A DNA stretch of 20,382 nt from an uncultured Collinsella sp. Lineage in GTDB: Bacteria; Actinomycetota; Coriobacteriia; Coriobacteriales; Coriobacteriaceae. Below are positions 13,663 to 20,373 of the stretch, in pieces. The DNA is taken from contig UQPF01000027.1 in NCBI GenBank assembly GCA_900542905.1, forward strand, positions 1-20,382. Reading direction: 5' to 3'. Both the position numbers and the translations under genes were made by a program. How positions within the stretch are numbered: position 1 is the first letter of the stretch; every line of letters starts with the position of its first letter. Under the pieces are notes generated by a model, which saw only the letters and a list, made by a program, of their open reading frames with translations, was not told the DNA's origin and did no database searches.

Positions 13663-15738
13663 ATGGGTGCTCCCAAGACCGGCAATGTAAGGAACGTGGT
13701 GCTCGTAGGCCAAGGCGGGGTGGGCAAGACTTCACTCGCCGAGGCCATGCTCCACCTTTCCGGCAAGACCGCCCGCCTGGGCGGCCACGACGGCACCAAG
13801 CCCACGCTCGACTATGACCCCGAAGAGGTCAAGCGTTCGTTCTCCATCTCGACGACCATTGCGCCGATCGACTGGAAGGGCGCGCGCATCAACGTGCTCG
13901 ATGCCCCGTGCTACCCCGATTTTATCGGCGACGCCTATGCCGCGATGAGCGTCTGCGAGACGGCTCTGTTTGTGGTCGACGCCGAGGCCGGCCCGCAGCC
14001 TACGACGGTTAAGCTCTGGTATGCCGCCGAGGACCTGCGTCTGGCGCGTGCGGTGTTCGTAAACCGCCTGTCGCGCTCCGAGGCCAGCTTTGCGACCACA
14101 ATGGACCTGCTGCAGGAGCGCTTTGGTACGCGCCTGGGCGCCGTGACTCTTCCCTGGGGCGAGGGCGAGGACTTTGACGGCATCATCGACCTAGTGCGCA
14201 TGAAGGCGCGCCACTGCAACGGCGCCGAGGCCGTTGAGTCGGAGATTCCCGAGGAGTATCGTGCCCAGGCCGAGGAGGCCCATGACCATCTGTGCGAGCT
14301 GGTGGCCGAGGCTGACGACGAGCTGATGATGAAATACCTGGAAGGCGAGGAGACGCTGACGCAGGAGGAGCTTGAAGGCCTGCTGTCTAAGGCGATCGCC
14401 GAGCGCATCTTTGTGCCGGTCTTTGCGGGCGATTGCATTAAGGAGCAGGGCGTCAACTCGCTGATGGACGACATCGCCACGTACTTCCCGGCGCCGACTG
14501 ACTACGGCGAGATGCCGCTCATCGACGGCGATTCGCTCAAGATCTCGAGTGATGATGACCGCCCGGTGGCGTTTGTGTTTAAGACCCTGGCCGACCCGCA
14601 GCAGGGCCGCATCAGCTTTATCAAGGTGCTGACGGGTACGCTTGAGCCCGGCCTTGAGCTGATCAACGCGCGCACGCGCAAGGGCGAGCGTCTGGCTCAC
14701 CTGTATGTGATGTGCGGTCGTGACATGACCGAGGTCGGCCACGCTTATGCCGGCGATATCATCGTGGCGCCCAAGCTGGCGGCCGAGACGGGTGACACGC
14801 TCTCCATTACCGGTAAGGTCGAGGCGGCGGCGTTTAAGTTCCCCAACTCGCAGTACCGCATTGCCATCGAGGCCGAGAACCGCGGCGACGAGGAGAAGCT
14901 CTATACGTTTATCGAGAAGGCGTGCAAGGCCGATCCGACCATGAGCATCGACCGCGACGAAGAGGCCGGCCAGACCATCATCTCGGCGGTGGGCGAGGCA
15001 CAGGTTTCGGTGCTGCTCAATCGCCTTGAGGACCGCACCAAGGTTGCTGCCAAGAGCGTGCCGATCCGTATTCCGTATCGCGAGACCATCCGCCGCACGG
15101 CGAGCGCACAGGGCCGACACAAGAAGCAGACCGGTGGTGCCGGTCAGTATGGCGACTGCTGGCTGCGCGTGGAGCCGCTCATTGGGCCCGACGGCACGAG
15201 CGACGGCTATGAGTTTGTTGACGAGGTCGTGGGTGGCCGCATCCCGCGCTCGCTGATTCCCGCCGTGGACAAGGGCGTCCAGGAGACCATGAAGGACGGT
15301 ATTATTGCCGGCTACCCGCTCACGGGCATTCGCGTCGCGGTGTACGACGGTTCGTATCACAGCGTCGACTCCAACGAGATGGCGTTCCGCGCGGCGGCTC
15401 GCATTGGCCTGCGCAAGGCATGTGCCGATGCCGATCCGGTGGTACTGGAGCCCATCGAGGAAATCACGGTGACGATCCCCGAGAGCTACGCCGGCGCCGT
15501 GATGGGCGACATCTCGGCCTCGCGCGGTCGCGTGACGGGCATGGAGACCGATGAGCGCGGTGACACCGTGGTCATCGCCCAGGCGCCGCTGGCCGAGCTG
15601 ACGGATTATTCGACGCGCCTGCGCTCCATTACGCGCGGCACGGGCGACTTTACCATGAAGCCTGCAGGCTACGAGCAGGTGCCTTATGACGTTCAGGCCA
15701 ACCTGGTCGAGCGCTATGAGGAGGGTCGCGCCAAGTAG
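13663..15738 (+). CDS. Elongation factor G-like protein with altered GTPase motifs
   Basis: A 691-residue paralog-type EF-G. The P-loop GQGGVGKTS (16-24) is intact. The G3 motif, normally DTPGH, reads DAPCY (80-84), and the G4 motif, normally NKMD, reads NRLS (134-137). Domain II/III sequences follow. Domain IV is marked by TGGAGQYGDCWLRVEPL and VYDGSYHSVDSNEMAFRAA, and domain V by EPIEEITVTIPESYAGAVMG and ITRGTGDFTMKPAGYEQVP. The full five-domain length is kept. Such proteins occur beside normal EF-G in actinobacteria and their role is poorly defined: ribosome rescue, recycling or stress are guesses. It is not a tetracycline-resistance protein on present evidence. The ATG at 13663 follows AAGGAGG with a 5-base gap. 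Confidence 0.9.
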   Translation: MGAPKTGNVRNVVLVGQGGVGKTSLAEAMLHLSGKTARLGGHDGTKPTLDYDPEEVKRSFSISTTIAPIDWKGARINVLDAPCYPDFIGDAYAAMSVCETALFVVDAEAGPQPTTVKLWYAAEDLRLARAVFVNRLSRSEASFATTMDLLQERFGTRLGAVTLPWGEGEDFDGIIDLVRMKARHCNGAEAVESEIPEEYRAQAEEAHDHLCELVAEADDELMMKYLEGEETLTQEELEGLLSKAIAERIFVPVFAGDCIKEQGVNSLMDDIATYFPAPTDYGEMPLIDGDSLKISSDDDRPVAFVFKTLADPQQGRISFIKVLTGTLEPGLELINARTRKGERLAHLYVMCGRDMTEVGHAYAGDIIVAPKLAAETGDTLSITGKVEAAAFKFPNSQYRIAIEAENRGDEEKLYTFIEKACKADPTMSIDRDEEAGQTIISAVGEAQVSVLLNRLEDRTKVAAKSVPIRIPYRETIRRTASAQGRHKKQTGGAGQYGDCWLRVEPLIGPDGTSDGYEFVDEVVGGRIPRSLIPAVDKGVQETMKDGIIAGYPLTGIRVAVYDGSYHSVDSNEMAFRAAARIGLRKACADADPVVLEPIEEITVTIPESYAGAVMGDISASRGRVTGMETDERGDTVVIAQAPLAELTDYSTRLRSITRGTGDFTMKPAGYEQVPYDVQANLVERYEEGRAK

Positions 15739-15773
15739 CGTGTGATTTTGTCTGCAATGTAGGTGCTGACGAA

Positions 15774-15807
15774 AAGGCCGCCCTGGGTAACCGGGGCGGC
15801 CTTATTT
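15774..15807. terminator. Bidirectional terminator between the EF-G-like and nuclease genes
   Basis: AAGGCCGCCC (15774-15783) pairs perfectly with GGGCGGCCTT (15794-15803). TTATTT follows on the plus strand and TTTTCGTC on the minus strand. It lies between the convergent stops at 15738 and 15867. Confidence 0.9.
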
Positions 15808-15866
15808 GATCCCTTGGGGACGGAGGAAAACGGATCATTTTTTGGTTACGGGCGACGCGGTCGGCA

Positions 15867-16844
15867 CTAGTCTCCGGATGCCTGGTTGCGGCCGGTGGCG
15901 TAGTCGATCTGCACATGCGGCTGCAGGTTGTAGCAATATACGTGGAAGCACAGCGTCTTGCCGTGGTCCTCGACCGATTGCGCCTCGAGGCGTACGCCAC
16001 GGCAGACGAGCTCCTCTTCGTTGTACATGGGCGTGACGCGATAGAGCACGTGGTTGCCCGTGTCGCGGATATAGTCGAGGATTTGCTCCTCAAACGGCAA
16101 CATGCCCGTCTCGTTGAGATAGCGTGTGCCGGTGAGCAGATTCTTGCGGTTGGCGTTTTCGCCGCAGAGCGACCAAGCGATAAGGTGGCAGCGGTTGTAG
16201 ACGCTCTGACCCGGAATAAAGTCGTAGCGCTGCTGGTGCCATCCGGCGGGGTGGATGCGCGAGATGTCGCCGCGCTTGCCCTGACCGAGCGATTCGGGGC
16301 CCACACAGGCGAGCGCTTTGCGGGTGCGGCCCAGGCTGTCGAGTTTGGAGAACTTCTTAAAGCAGCCCTCTTCGGTGGCGCGCTCGTATTCATCGAGCGT
16401 GAACGACGGTGTGCCGAGCGGGTGCGTGCTGTCGGCGCGAAGGGCAACGTAGGGGTTGCCGGCGTAGTCGGGAATGCTGCTGAGATATACGCCGCGGGCG
16501 CGGTCGAGATCGGGGTTTTCGATCTCGTCGATGGGGGTGACGTTCGAAGAGACATCGTCAGCGGTGTCGGTCGTGGCGGATTCAGGGCCATCGCCGGAGT
16601 TCTGATCATCTTCGGAGTCCGTGGAGCTGGCTATTCCCGATTCGAGCCGGGCGACTAAGTCCGCTTCGTCGTCGGTGCGGTTGGGGCTCTCGCTTTGCTT
16701 CTCGGCCAGAGCCGCCGCCTGCTCATCGCTTTGCGGCGAGAGCAGCTTGGGCGCTCCGTCGAGCGACCCTGTGAACAGCGCAAACCCCAGCACCACGGCG
16801 GCGCCGATGGAAAGTACTTGCTTGTAGGCGGATTTGCGCGACAT
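15867..16844 (-). CDS. Membrane-anchored or secreted DNA/RNA non-specific endonuclease
   Basis: A 325-residue protein with a basic N-terminus and one hydrophobic segment (about 9-26), read as a signal anchor or signal peptide. An acidic Ser/Asp/Glu-rich linker follows (about 35-110). The C-terminal half (about 115-320) is a beta-beta-alpha-metal nuclease of the EndA/streptodornase type: NRCHLIAWSLCG (217-228) replaces the usual DRGH motif with His220 as general base, and NRKNLLTGTRYLN (232-244) supplies the metal-binding Asn. NHVLYRVTPMY (264-274) also fits the family. Likely roles are breakdown of external DNA for nutrients, escape from DNA nets, or DNA uptake; no competence genes are nearby. 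The ATG at 16844 follows AGGAG with a 6-base gap. Confidence 0.87.
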   Translation of the reverse strand: MSRKSAYKQVLSIGAAVVLGFALFTGSLDGAPKLLSPQSDEQAAALAEKQSESPNRTDDEADLVARLESGIASSTDSEDDQNSGDGPESATTDTADDVSSNVTPIDEIENPDLDRARGVYLSSIPDYAGNPYVALRADSTHPLGTPSFTLDEYERATEEGCFKKFSKLDSLGRTRKALACVGPESLGQGKRGDISRIHPAGWHQQRYDFIPGQSVYNRCHLIAWSLCGENANRKNLLTGTRYLNETGMLPFEEQILDYIRDTGNHVLYRVTPMYNEEELVCRGVRLEAQSVEDHGKTLCFHVYCYNLQPHVQIDYATGRNQASGD

Positions 16845-17000
16845 TGAGGCTCCTGGATGGACGGTTGGGAATCTACCAGTCTAGCAGGAGACGCCGCAGA
16901 CAGTTTTGCCGAACAGATTCTTAAAGATTGGGGAGGCGCGCTATCGGTCCATTTGTCCCAGAAGGGACTGCGATGGTTGGGATGTGCGGGGCTATCCGAC

Positions 17001-17050
17001 GTTTCCCAAGATAAAACCTACCAAAATAAACCAGTCCCTTTTTGGCAGGT
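17001..17050 (+). repeat. 50-base palindromic repeat, copy 1
   Basis: This copy starts GTTTCCCAAGATAAAACCT and matches the reverse complement of 20206-20255 at 45 of 50 positions by eye. It contains inverted arms ACCTACCAAAA (17016-17026) and TTTTGGCAGGT (17040-17050) with a 13-base loop; 10 of 11 positions pair. It lies inside the 382-base gap (16845-17226) between the nuclease start and the larE stop, 157 bases upstream of the nuclease. The rest of that gap holds two more stem-loops and no convincing gene. Confidence 0.8.
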
Positions 17051-17122
17051 CAGTTAACGCAGTTCAGGTTGAGCACGCGCGAGCGAGCAGGTTCCGGGTG
17101 CGGCAAGGTGACGTGAAACAAG

Positions 17123-17149
17123 CGGGCGCTGACCTTTTGGTCGCGCCCG
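17123..17149. repeat. Stem-loop in the larE-nuclease gap
   Basis: CGGGCGC (17123-17129) and GACC (17131-17134) pair with GGTC (17139-17142) and GCGCCCG (17143-17149). The loop is TTTT and T17130 is bulged. There is no T tract on either side. Its function is unknown. Confidence 0.55.
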
Positions 17150-17199
17150 TGCAGTTGAACGTCAGATTGCCGTGCCCGGGGCCTGCGCAGCGCCGAGCG

Positions 17200-17226
17200 G
17201 TTACGCCGTTTGTAAAACGGCGTAAC
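17200..17226 (-). terminator. Perfect 12-bp stem-loop abutting the larE stop codon
   Basis: GTTACGCCGTTT (17200-17211) and AAACGGCGTAAC (17215-17226) are exact reverse complements with a 3-base loop. The stem begins right after the larE stop codon on the minus strand. No T tract follows, so it may be a weak terminator or protect the mRNA 3' end. Confidence 0.55.
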
Positions 17227-18105
17227 TTAAAGATTCATGTTGCCGTGGATGTAGGGGGCGACCTCGGGGGAGATGTGTCCGCAGCCTAGGTTGCGCAGCG
17301 CGGACTCGATGGCGGCGGGCAGCGGGGTCTTTCCCTCGTCGTTGACCACGGTACCGCCGAGGGCGGCGATCTTGGCGACATCTGCCGGGGCGGCTTCGAT
17401 ATGCATGCAGCCGCCGACCAGGCGTGCGCGGACCTGCGCCAGGTCAAGATCGTGCAGATAATCCTCGCAGGCGCGGATTAAATCGACCTTCTCGCGCGTA
17501 AGCTCCTCGCCCGTGGGAATGCGCGTGGCCAAGCAGGCGCCTGCCGGCAGGTTCCAGACGGGGTAGCCCCATGCGCGCAGCAGCTCGCGCTCTTCGTCCT
17601 TGGTAAAGCCGACCTCCATAAGGGGTGAGCGTACACCGAGCTCTTCTGCCGCACGCATGCCGGGGCGGTAGTCGCCGCGATCGCTTGCATTGCTGCCATC
17701 GATGACGGTGGGAAAGCCTAGCGACTTGGCGTGGTTGACGATAGCGGTAAAGCCGGCGCGCTTGCAGTGGTAGCAGCGGTCGGCATCGTTGCAGGCTACC
17801 TGGGGGAGCTGCAGCTGATCGACCGAAAGATTGAGCACGGGGAGCATAAAATGCGGACCCTCATCGGTTTGTCCGTCAACGGACCGCTCAAACGAAGCCT
17901 GCTCGGGCGTGCCGATGAGCGGCGTGGTGAGATGGACGAGGAGGGTATTGGTAGGCATGATGCGGGCGCATACGGCGGCCAAAAAGCTGCTGTCAACGCC
18001 GCCGGAAAACCCGATAGCCACGCGCCCGTATGCCAAAAGCAGCTGTTCGAGCGCCGATAGCTTGTCTTGAAGCTCCTCTGCGGGTGCCATGGTGTCTAAA
18101 ATCAT
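17227..18105 (-). CDS. larE: LarE-type ATP-dependent sulfur transferase
   Basis: A 292-residue PP-loop enzyme of the family that adenylates and then sulfurises the pincer-nucleotide precursor used by nickel-dependent lactate racemase and related enzymes. The PP-loop SGGVDS is at 34-39. Further family features are DGSNASDRGDYRPGMRAAEE (136-155), RSPLMEVGFTKDE, and Cys191 in PAGACLATRIPTGEE, the position of the sacrificial cysteine in the lactobacillus enzyme. It also has a CxxC, DRCYHC (C111, C114), which with C191 suggests the iron-sulfur-cluster form rather than the single-use form; this is inference. No larA, larB or larC is present here, so it stands alone. The ATG at 18105 follows AAGGAT with a 7-base gap. 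Confidence 0.88.
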   Translation of the reverse strand: MILDTMAPAEELQDKLSALEQLLLAYGRVAIGFSGGVDSSFLAAVCARIMPTNTLLVHLTTPLIGTPEQASFERSVDGQTDEGPHFMLPVLNLSVDQLQLPQVACNDADRCYHCKRAGFTAIVNHAKSLGFPTVIDGSNASDRGDYRPGMRAAEELGVRSPLMEVGFTKDEERELLRAWGYPVWNLPAGACLATRIPTGEELTREKVDLIRACEDYLHDLDLAQVRARLVGGCMHIEAAPADVAKIAALGGTVVNDEGKTPLPAAIESALRNLGCGHISPEVAPYIHGNMNL

Positions 18106-18201
18106 GAAACGATCCTTATCGTTGAGTACTCGATCGAAAACTATAATCCTAATGCGTTACTTGCCATAAGACTTCTATCTATGTAACGAAAGTGCAATAT
18201 G

Positions 18202-18218
18202 GTATATACGTTATATAC
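18202..18218. promoter_or_regulatory. Short AT-rich palindrome upstream of the HAD gene
   Basis: GTATATA (18202-18208) and TATATAC (18212-18218) are perfect reverse complements around CGT. They lie in the 173-base gap between the divergent larE and HAD genes, 61 bases before the HAD start. It could be an operator or coincide with a -10 region; AT-rich palindromes can also arise by chance. Confidence 0.3.
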
Positions 18219-18278
18219 AAGTTGCCAAATGCGGTAGAGTTGCGGCAATGCGACAGCGAGAGTCGATGGGGGACCGAT

Positions 18279-18929
18279 ATGATCAAGGCTGTTATTTTTG
18301 ACATGGACGGAACGCTGGTCGACACCGAGCGTCTGGGCATCAAGGCATGGAAAGCGCCCGCCGCTGAGCTGGGTGTCGCGATTGATGACACGCTGATTCA
18401 TCAGTTTATCGGTCGTACGCTGCCCGATGTCATGGACATCCTTGAGGCACATTACGGCAGTAGAGAAACCGCTGAGGCGATCTATCATCGTCACAAGGAG
18501 ATTCGCGACGAGATGGTCAAGACCGACCTGGAGCTTAAGGCCGGCGCCGCCGAGTGCCTAGACGAGCTGCTGGCTGCGGGCTATCACGTGGGCCTTGCGA
18601 CGTCATCGCGCCATGTCACGGCAGAACGCAACCTTAAGATGGTCGGCCTCTTTGACAAGTTTGAAACGGTGACCTGCGGCGATGACGTCGTGCACGGCAA
18701 GCCCGACCCCGAGATGTATCTGCTCGCCTGCGAGCGCGCGGGCTTTGCTCCCGAGGAATGTGCCGTGGTCGAGGACTCACGCAACGGCTGCGTCTCGGGC
18801 ATCACGGCTGGCTGTCACGTCTTTGCCGTCCCCGATATCGTGCCGCTTCCGCAGGACGTGGTGGACGGCTGCGAGGCGGTGCTCGATACGCTATTCGATC
18901 TGACGGCGGCGGTCAAGGCCGTGCGCTAG
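18279..18929 (+). CDS. HAD-superfamily phosphatase, beta-phosphoglucomutase-like subgroup
   Basis: A 216-residue cytoplasmic phosphohydrolase or phosphomutase. The nucleophile and acid/base Asp8 and Asp10 lie in FDMDGTLVDTE. Motif II is ATSS (107-110), motif III is Lys141 in HGKPDPEMYL, and motif IV is Glu165-Asp166 in VVEDSRNG. A helical cap between residues 15 and 85 places it in subfamily IA, near beta-phosphoglucomutase and sugar-phosphate phosphatases. The substrate cannot be read from sequence. The ATG at 18279 follows GGGGGA with a 7-base gap; the longer in-frame ORF from 18192 covers the upstream regulatory region and was rejected. It is a single gene ending at a strong two-way terminator. 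Confidence 0.9.
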   Translation: MIKAVIFDMDGTLVDTERLGIKAWKAPAAELGVAIDDTLIHQFIGRTLPDVMDILEAHYGSRETAEAIYHRHKEIRDEMVKTDLELKAGAAECLDELLAAGYHVGLATSSRHVTAERNLKMVGLFDKFETVTCGDDVVHGKPDPEMYLLACERAGFAPEECAVVEDSRNGCVSGITAGCHVFAVPDIVPLPQDVVDGCEAVLDTLFDLTAAVKAVR

Positions 18930-18969
18930 ACAATTGCGGCGTTGAAACGAGCAATTGCTCACGTTTGCA

Positions 18970-19015
18970 CTTAAGCAAAAGAGGCCCGGCAATGGTCGGG
19001 CCTCTTTTGCTTAAG
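18970..19015. terminator. Bidirectional terminator with a perfect 19-bp stem
   Basis: The arms 18970-18988 (CTTAAGCAAAAGAGGCCCG) and 18997-19015 are exact reverse complements around an 8-base loop. In either direction the GC-rich part (GAGGCCCG/CGGGCCTC) is followed by TTTTGCTT. It serves the convergent HAD (plus) and LacI-type (minus) genes. Confidence 0.93.
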
Positions 19016-19042
19016 CGGCGACTTAGCATACTTGCGGTCGTG

Positions 19043-20155
19043 CTATAGATACGCACCGAGGTTGATGGCCGTGGCGTCGGTCTGGCTGCTTGCCTGGGTG
19101 CTGGCGCGTTCCAGCAGGAACGGACGTACCAGTTCTTGGCGGTTGATACCCTCGGCGGCGGTGACTGCGGTGACGGTGCGCGCTGCAGAGCCGACGCGGA
19201 TATGCTTGGTCTTTGCCGGGGCCTTGTTCTCGATTTGCTCCATCAGCAGTTGGACACCCTTGCGGCCAATCTCGTAGCCCGGGGGCGCTACCGTAGTGAG
19301 CGGGACCGATCCGCTCCAAGCGAGCGGGTTGCCATCGCAACCTGCTACGCGTACTTGCCCGGGTACAGAGATGCCCTTGTCGACCAGCGCCGAGATAACG
19401 CCCGAGGCCAACACGTCGGTCAGGCCGACGACAAAATCGGGGCGTTCGTTCGCGGGGCGCTCGGCGATTTGGGCACCGATGCCGTAGCCGTCGGCAGCGG
19501 TATTCCATTCGCCGGCGTCGATGACTTCGATCTTGATATCGGGGTGCAGAGCGAGGGCCTTGTGAATGCCAAGCACGCGTAGGGTGAGCTGCATAAATGC
19601 TGCTCTACCCACAACGGTGATATGGCGTGCACCGCGGGCGATGGCAAGTTCGGCAATGATGCGACCCTGGGCCTCGTTGTCGGCCGCTACGTAGTAGCCG
19701 GGCTCGGAGCAATGGATGTCCAGATGGACGATCGGCACGGGCATCTTGGTCATGGCGGGGTGCCAGTCGGGGGATGCCATGGGCTGAACCATGACGCCGG
19801 ACATTTGGGTGCCCATAAAGTAACGCAGGTAATGGTCCTCGAGAATATCGTCGTTATCGGCGTTGGCGATGAGCAGATCGTAGCCGTGCTTGCGTGCCTC
19901 GTTGTGGGCGCCGCTGGCGATTTGGAGCGAAAAGCCGTGATCGAGACGGGGGAGCACCAGGCCAAAGGACTTGGTGGCGCCGCCCGCGAGCTGACGGGCG
20001 CTTTGGTTGGGCAGGTAGCCAAGGCGATTGATGGTCTCGTTGATGAGCTTGAGGGTCTCGGGGCGCAGCTTTTCGGGGTGGTTGAGCGCGTTGGAAACCG
20101 TGCCCAGCGAAACCCCGGCCTCGCGCGCGACGTCACTGATCTTTACCTTTGCCAT
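19043..20155 (-). CDS. LacI-family transcriptional regulator
   Basis: A 370-residue DNA-binding regulator. The N-terminal helix-turn-helix and hinge are clear: KISDVAREAGVSLGTVSNAL (5-24) and NRLGYLPNQSARQLAGG (44-60), where the recognition helix normally reads xxTVSxxLN. A periplasmic-binding-protein-like effector domain follows (about 62-345), with SFGLVLPRLDHGF, DLLIANADND and the late signature GYEIGRKGVQLLMEQIE. About 25 C-terminal residues (ERASTQASSQTDATAIN) extend past the usual end. The effector, probably a sugar, is unknown and no sugar genes lie in the window; targets may be to the right. The ATG at 20155 follows AAAGGGG with a 6-base gap. A minus-strand TACAAT at 20196-20191 is a likely -10, and the second copy of the 50-base palindrome covers the place of its -35, hinting at autoregulation. 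Confidence 0.93.
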   Translation of the reverse strand: MAKVKISDVAREAGVSLGTVSNALNHPEKLRPETLKLINETINRLGYLPNQSARQLAGGATKSFGLVLPRLDHGFSLQIASGAHNEARKHGYDLLIANADNDDILEDHYLRYFMGTQMSGVMVQPMASPDWHPAMTKMPVPIVHLDIHCSEPGYYVAADNEAQGRIIAELAIARGARHITVVGRAAFMQLTLRVLGIHKALALHPDIKIEVIDAGEWNTAADGYGIGAQIAERPANERPDFVVGLTDVLASGVISALVDKGISVPGQVRVAGCDGNPLAWSGSVPLTTVAPPGYEIGRKGVQLLMEQIENKAPAKTKHIRVGSAARTVTAVTAAEGINRQELVRPFLLERASTQASSQTDATAINLGAYL

Positions 20156-20205
20156 AGCGGCCCCTTTGATGCGTTTCAAGTACAAGCCAGATTGTAGCAT
20201 CCCAA

Positions 20206-20255
20206 ACCTACCAAAAAGGGATAGGTTTATTTTGGCAGGTTTTATCTGGGGAAAC
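20206..20255 (-). repeat. 50-base palindromic repeat, copy 2, in the lacI-type promoter
   Basis: This is the reverse-complement partner of 17001-17050 (45 of 50 positions by eye). On the minus strand the arms are ACCTGCCAAAA and TTTTGGTAGGT; the arm position that is A opposite C in copy 1 is G opposite T here, so the stem is kept. It starts 51 bases upstream of the LacI-type start codon, next to the likely -10 box. Confidence 0.8.
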
Positions 20256-20282
20256 CCTTGATTATCAACTTCATCCGAACAC

Positions 20283-20322
20283 TTCCCACATTCATCCGCA
20301 CATGTGCGGATGAATGTGGGAA
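20283..20322. repeat. Perfect 40-base palindrome
   Basis: TTCCCACATTCATCCGCACA (20283-20302) is followed directly by its exact reverse complement (20303-20322), with no spacer. A further direct partial copy, TTCATCCGAACA, lies at 20270-20281, matching TTCATCCGCACA (20291-20302) at 11 of 12 positions. It lies between the divergent LacI-type gene and a gene starting at 20374. No T tract follows, so an operator or mobile palindromic repeat is likelier than a terminator. Confidence 0.85.
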
Positions 20323-20340
20323 CCCGATACCCTGAGGGCC

Positions 20341-20354
20341 GGGCCGGCCGGCCC
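20341..20354. repeat. GC-only palindrome
   Basis: GGGCCGGCCGGCCC is a perfect 14-base palindrome in a run of only G and C (20337-20357), just before the ribosome site of the last gene. Its role is unknown; it could form a stem in the leader of that mRNA. Confidence 0.45.
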
Positions 20355-20373
20355 CGGGAGATCGGAGGACGGC

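Noticed and set aside
14191..15360. Long minus-strand open frame opposite the EF-G-like gene
   Set aside because: It lies within a full-length, recognisable EF-G-like protein and has a low-complexity, His/Leu/Arg-rich shadow composition.
13663..15738. Tetracycline-resistance ribosomal protection protein
   Set aside because: The GTPase motifs are degenerate and the overall pattern fits the EF-G-like paralogs; nothing nearby suggests a resistance element.
16857..17289. Small plus-strand ORFs (66 and 127 residues) in the larE-nuclease gap
   Set aside because: They run through the repeated palindrome and into larE antisense, and I see no ribosome site or domain.
18120..18200. Promoter for larE on the minus strand (TATAGT near 18142)
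   Set aside because: A -10-like box exists but no -35 at an acceptable distance is convincing, so I did not list it.
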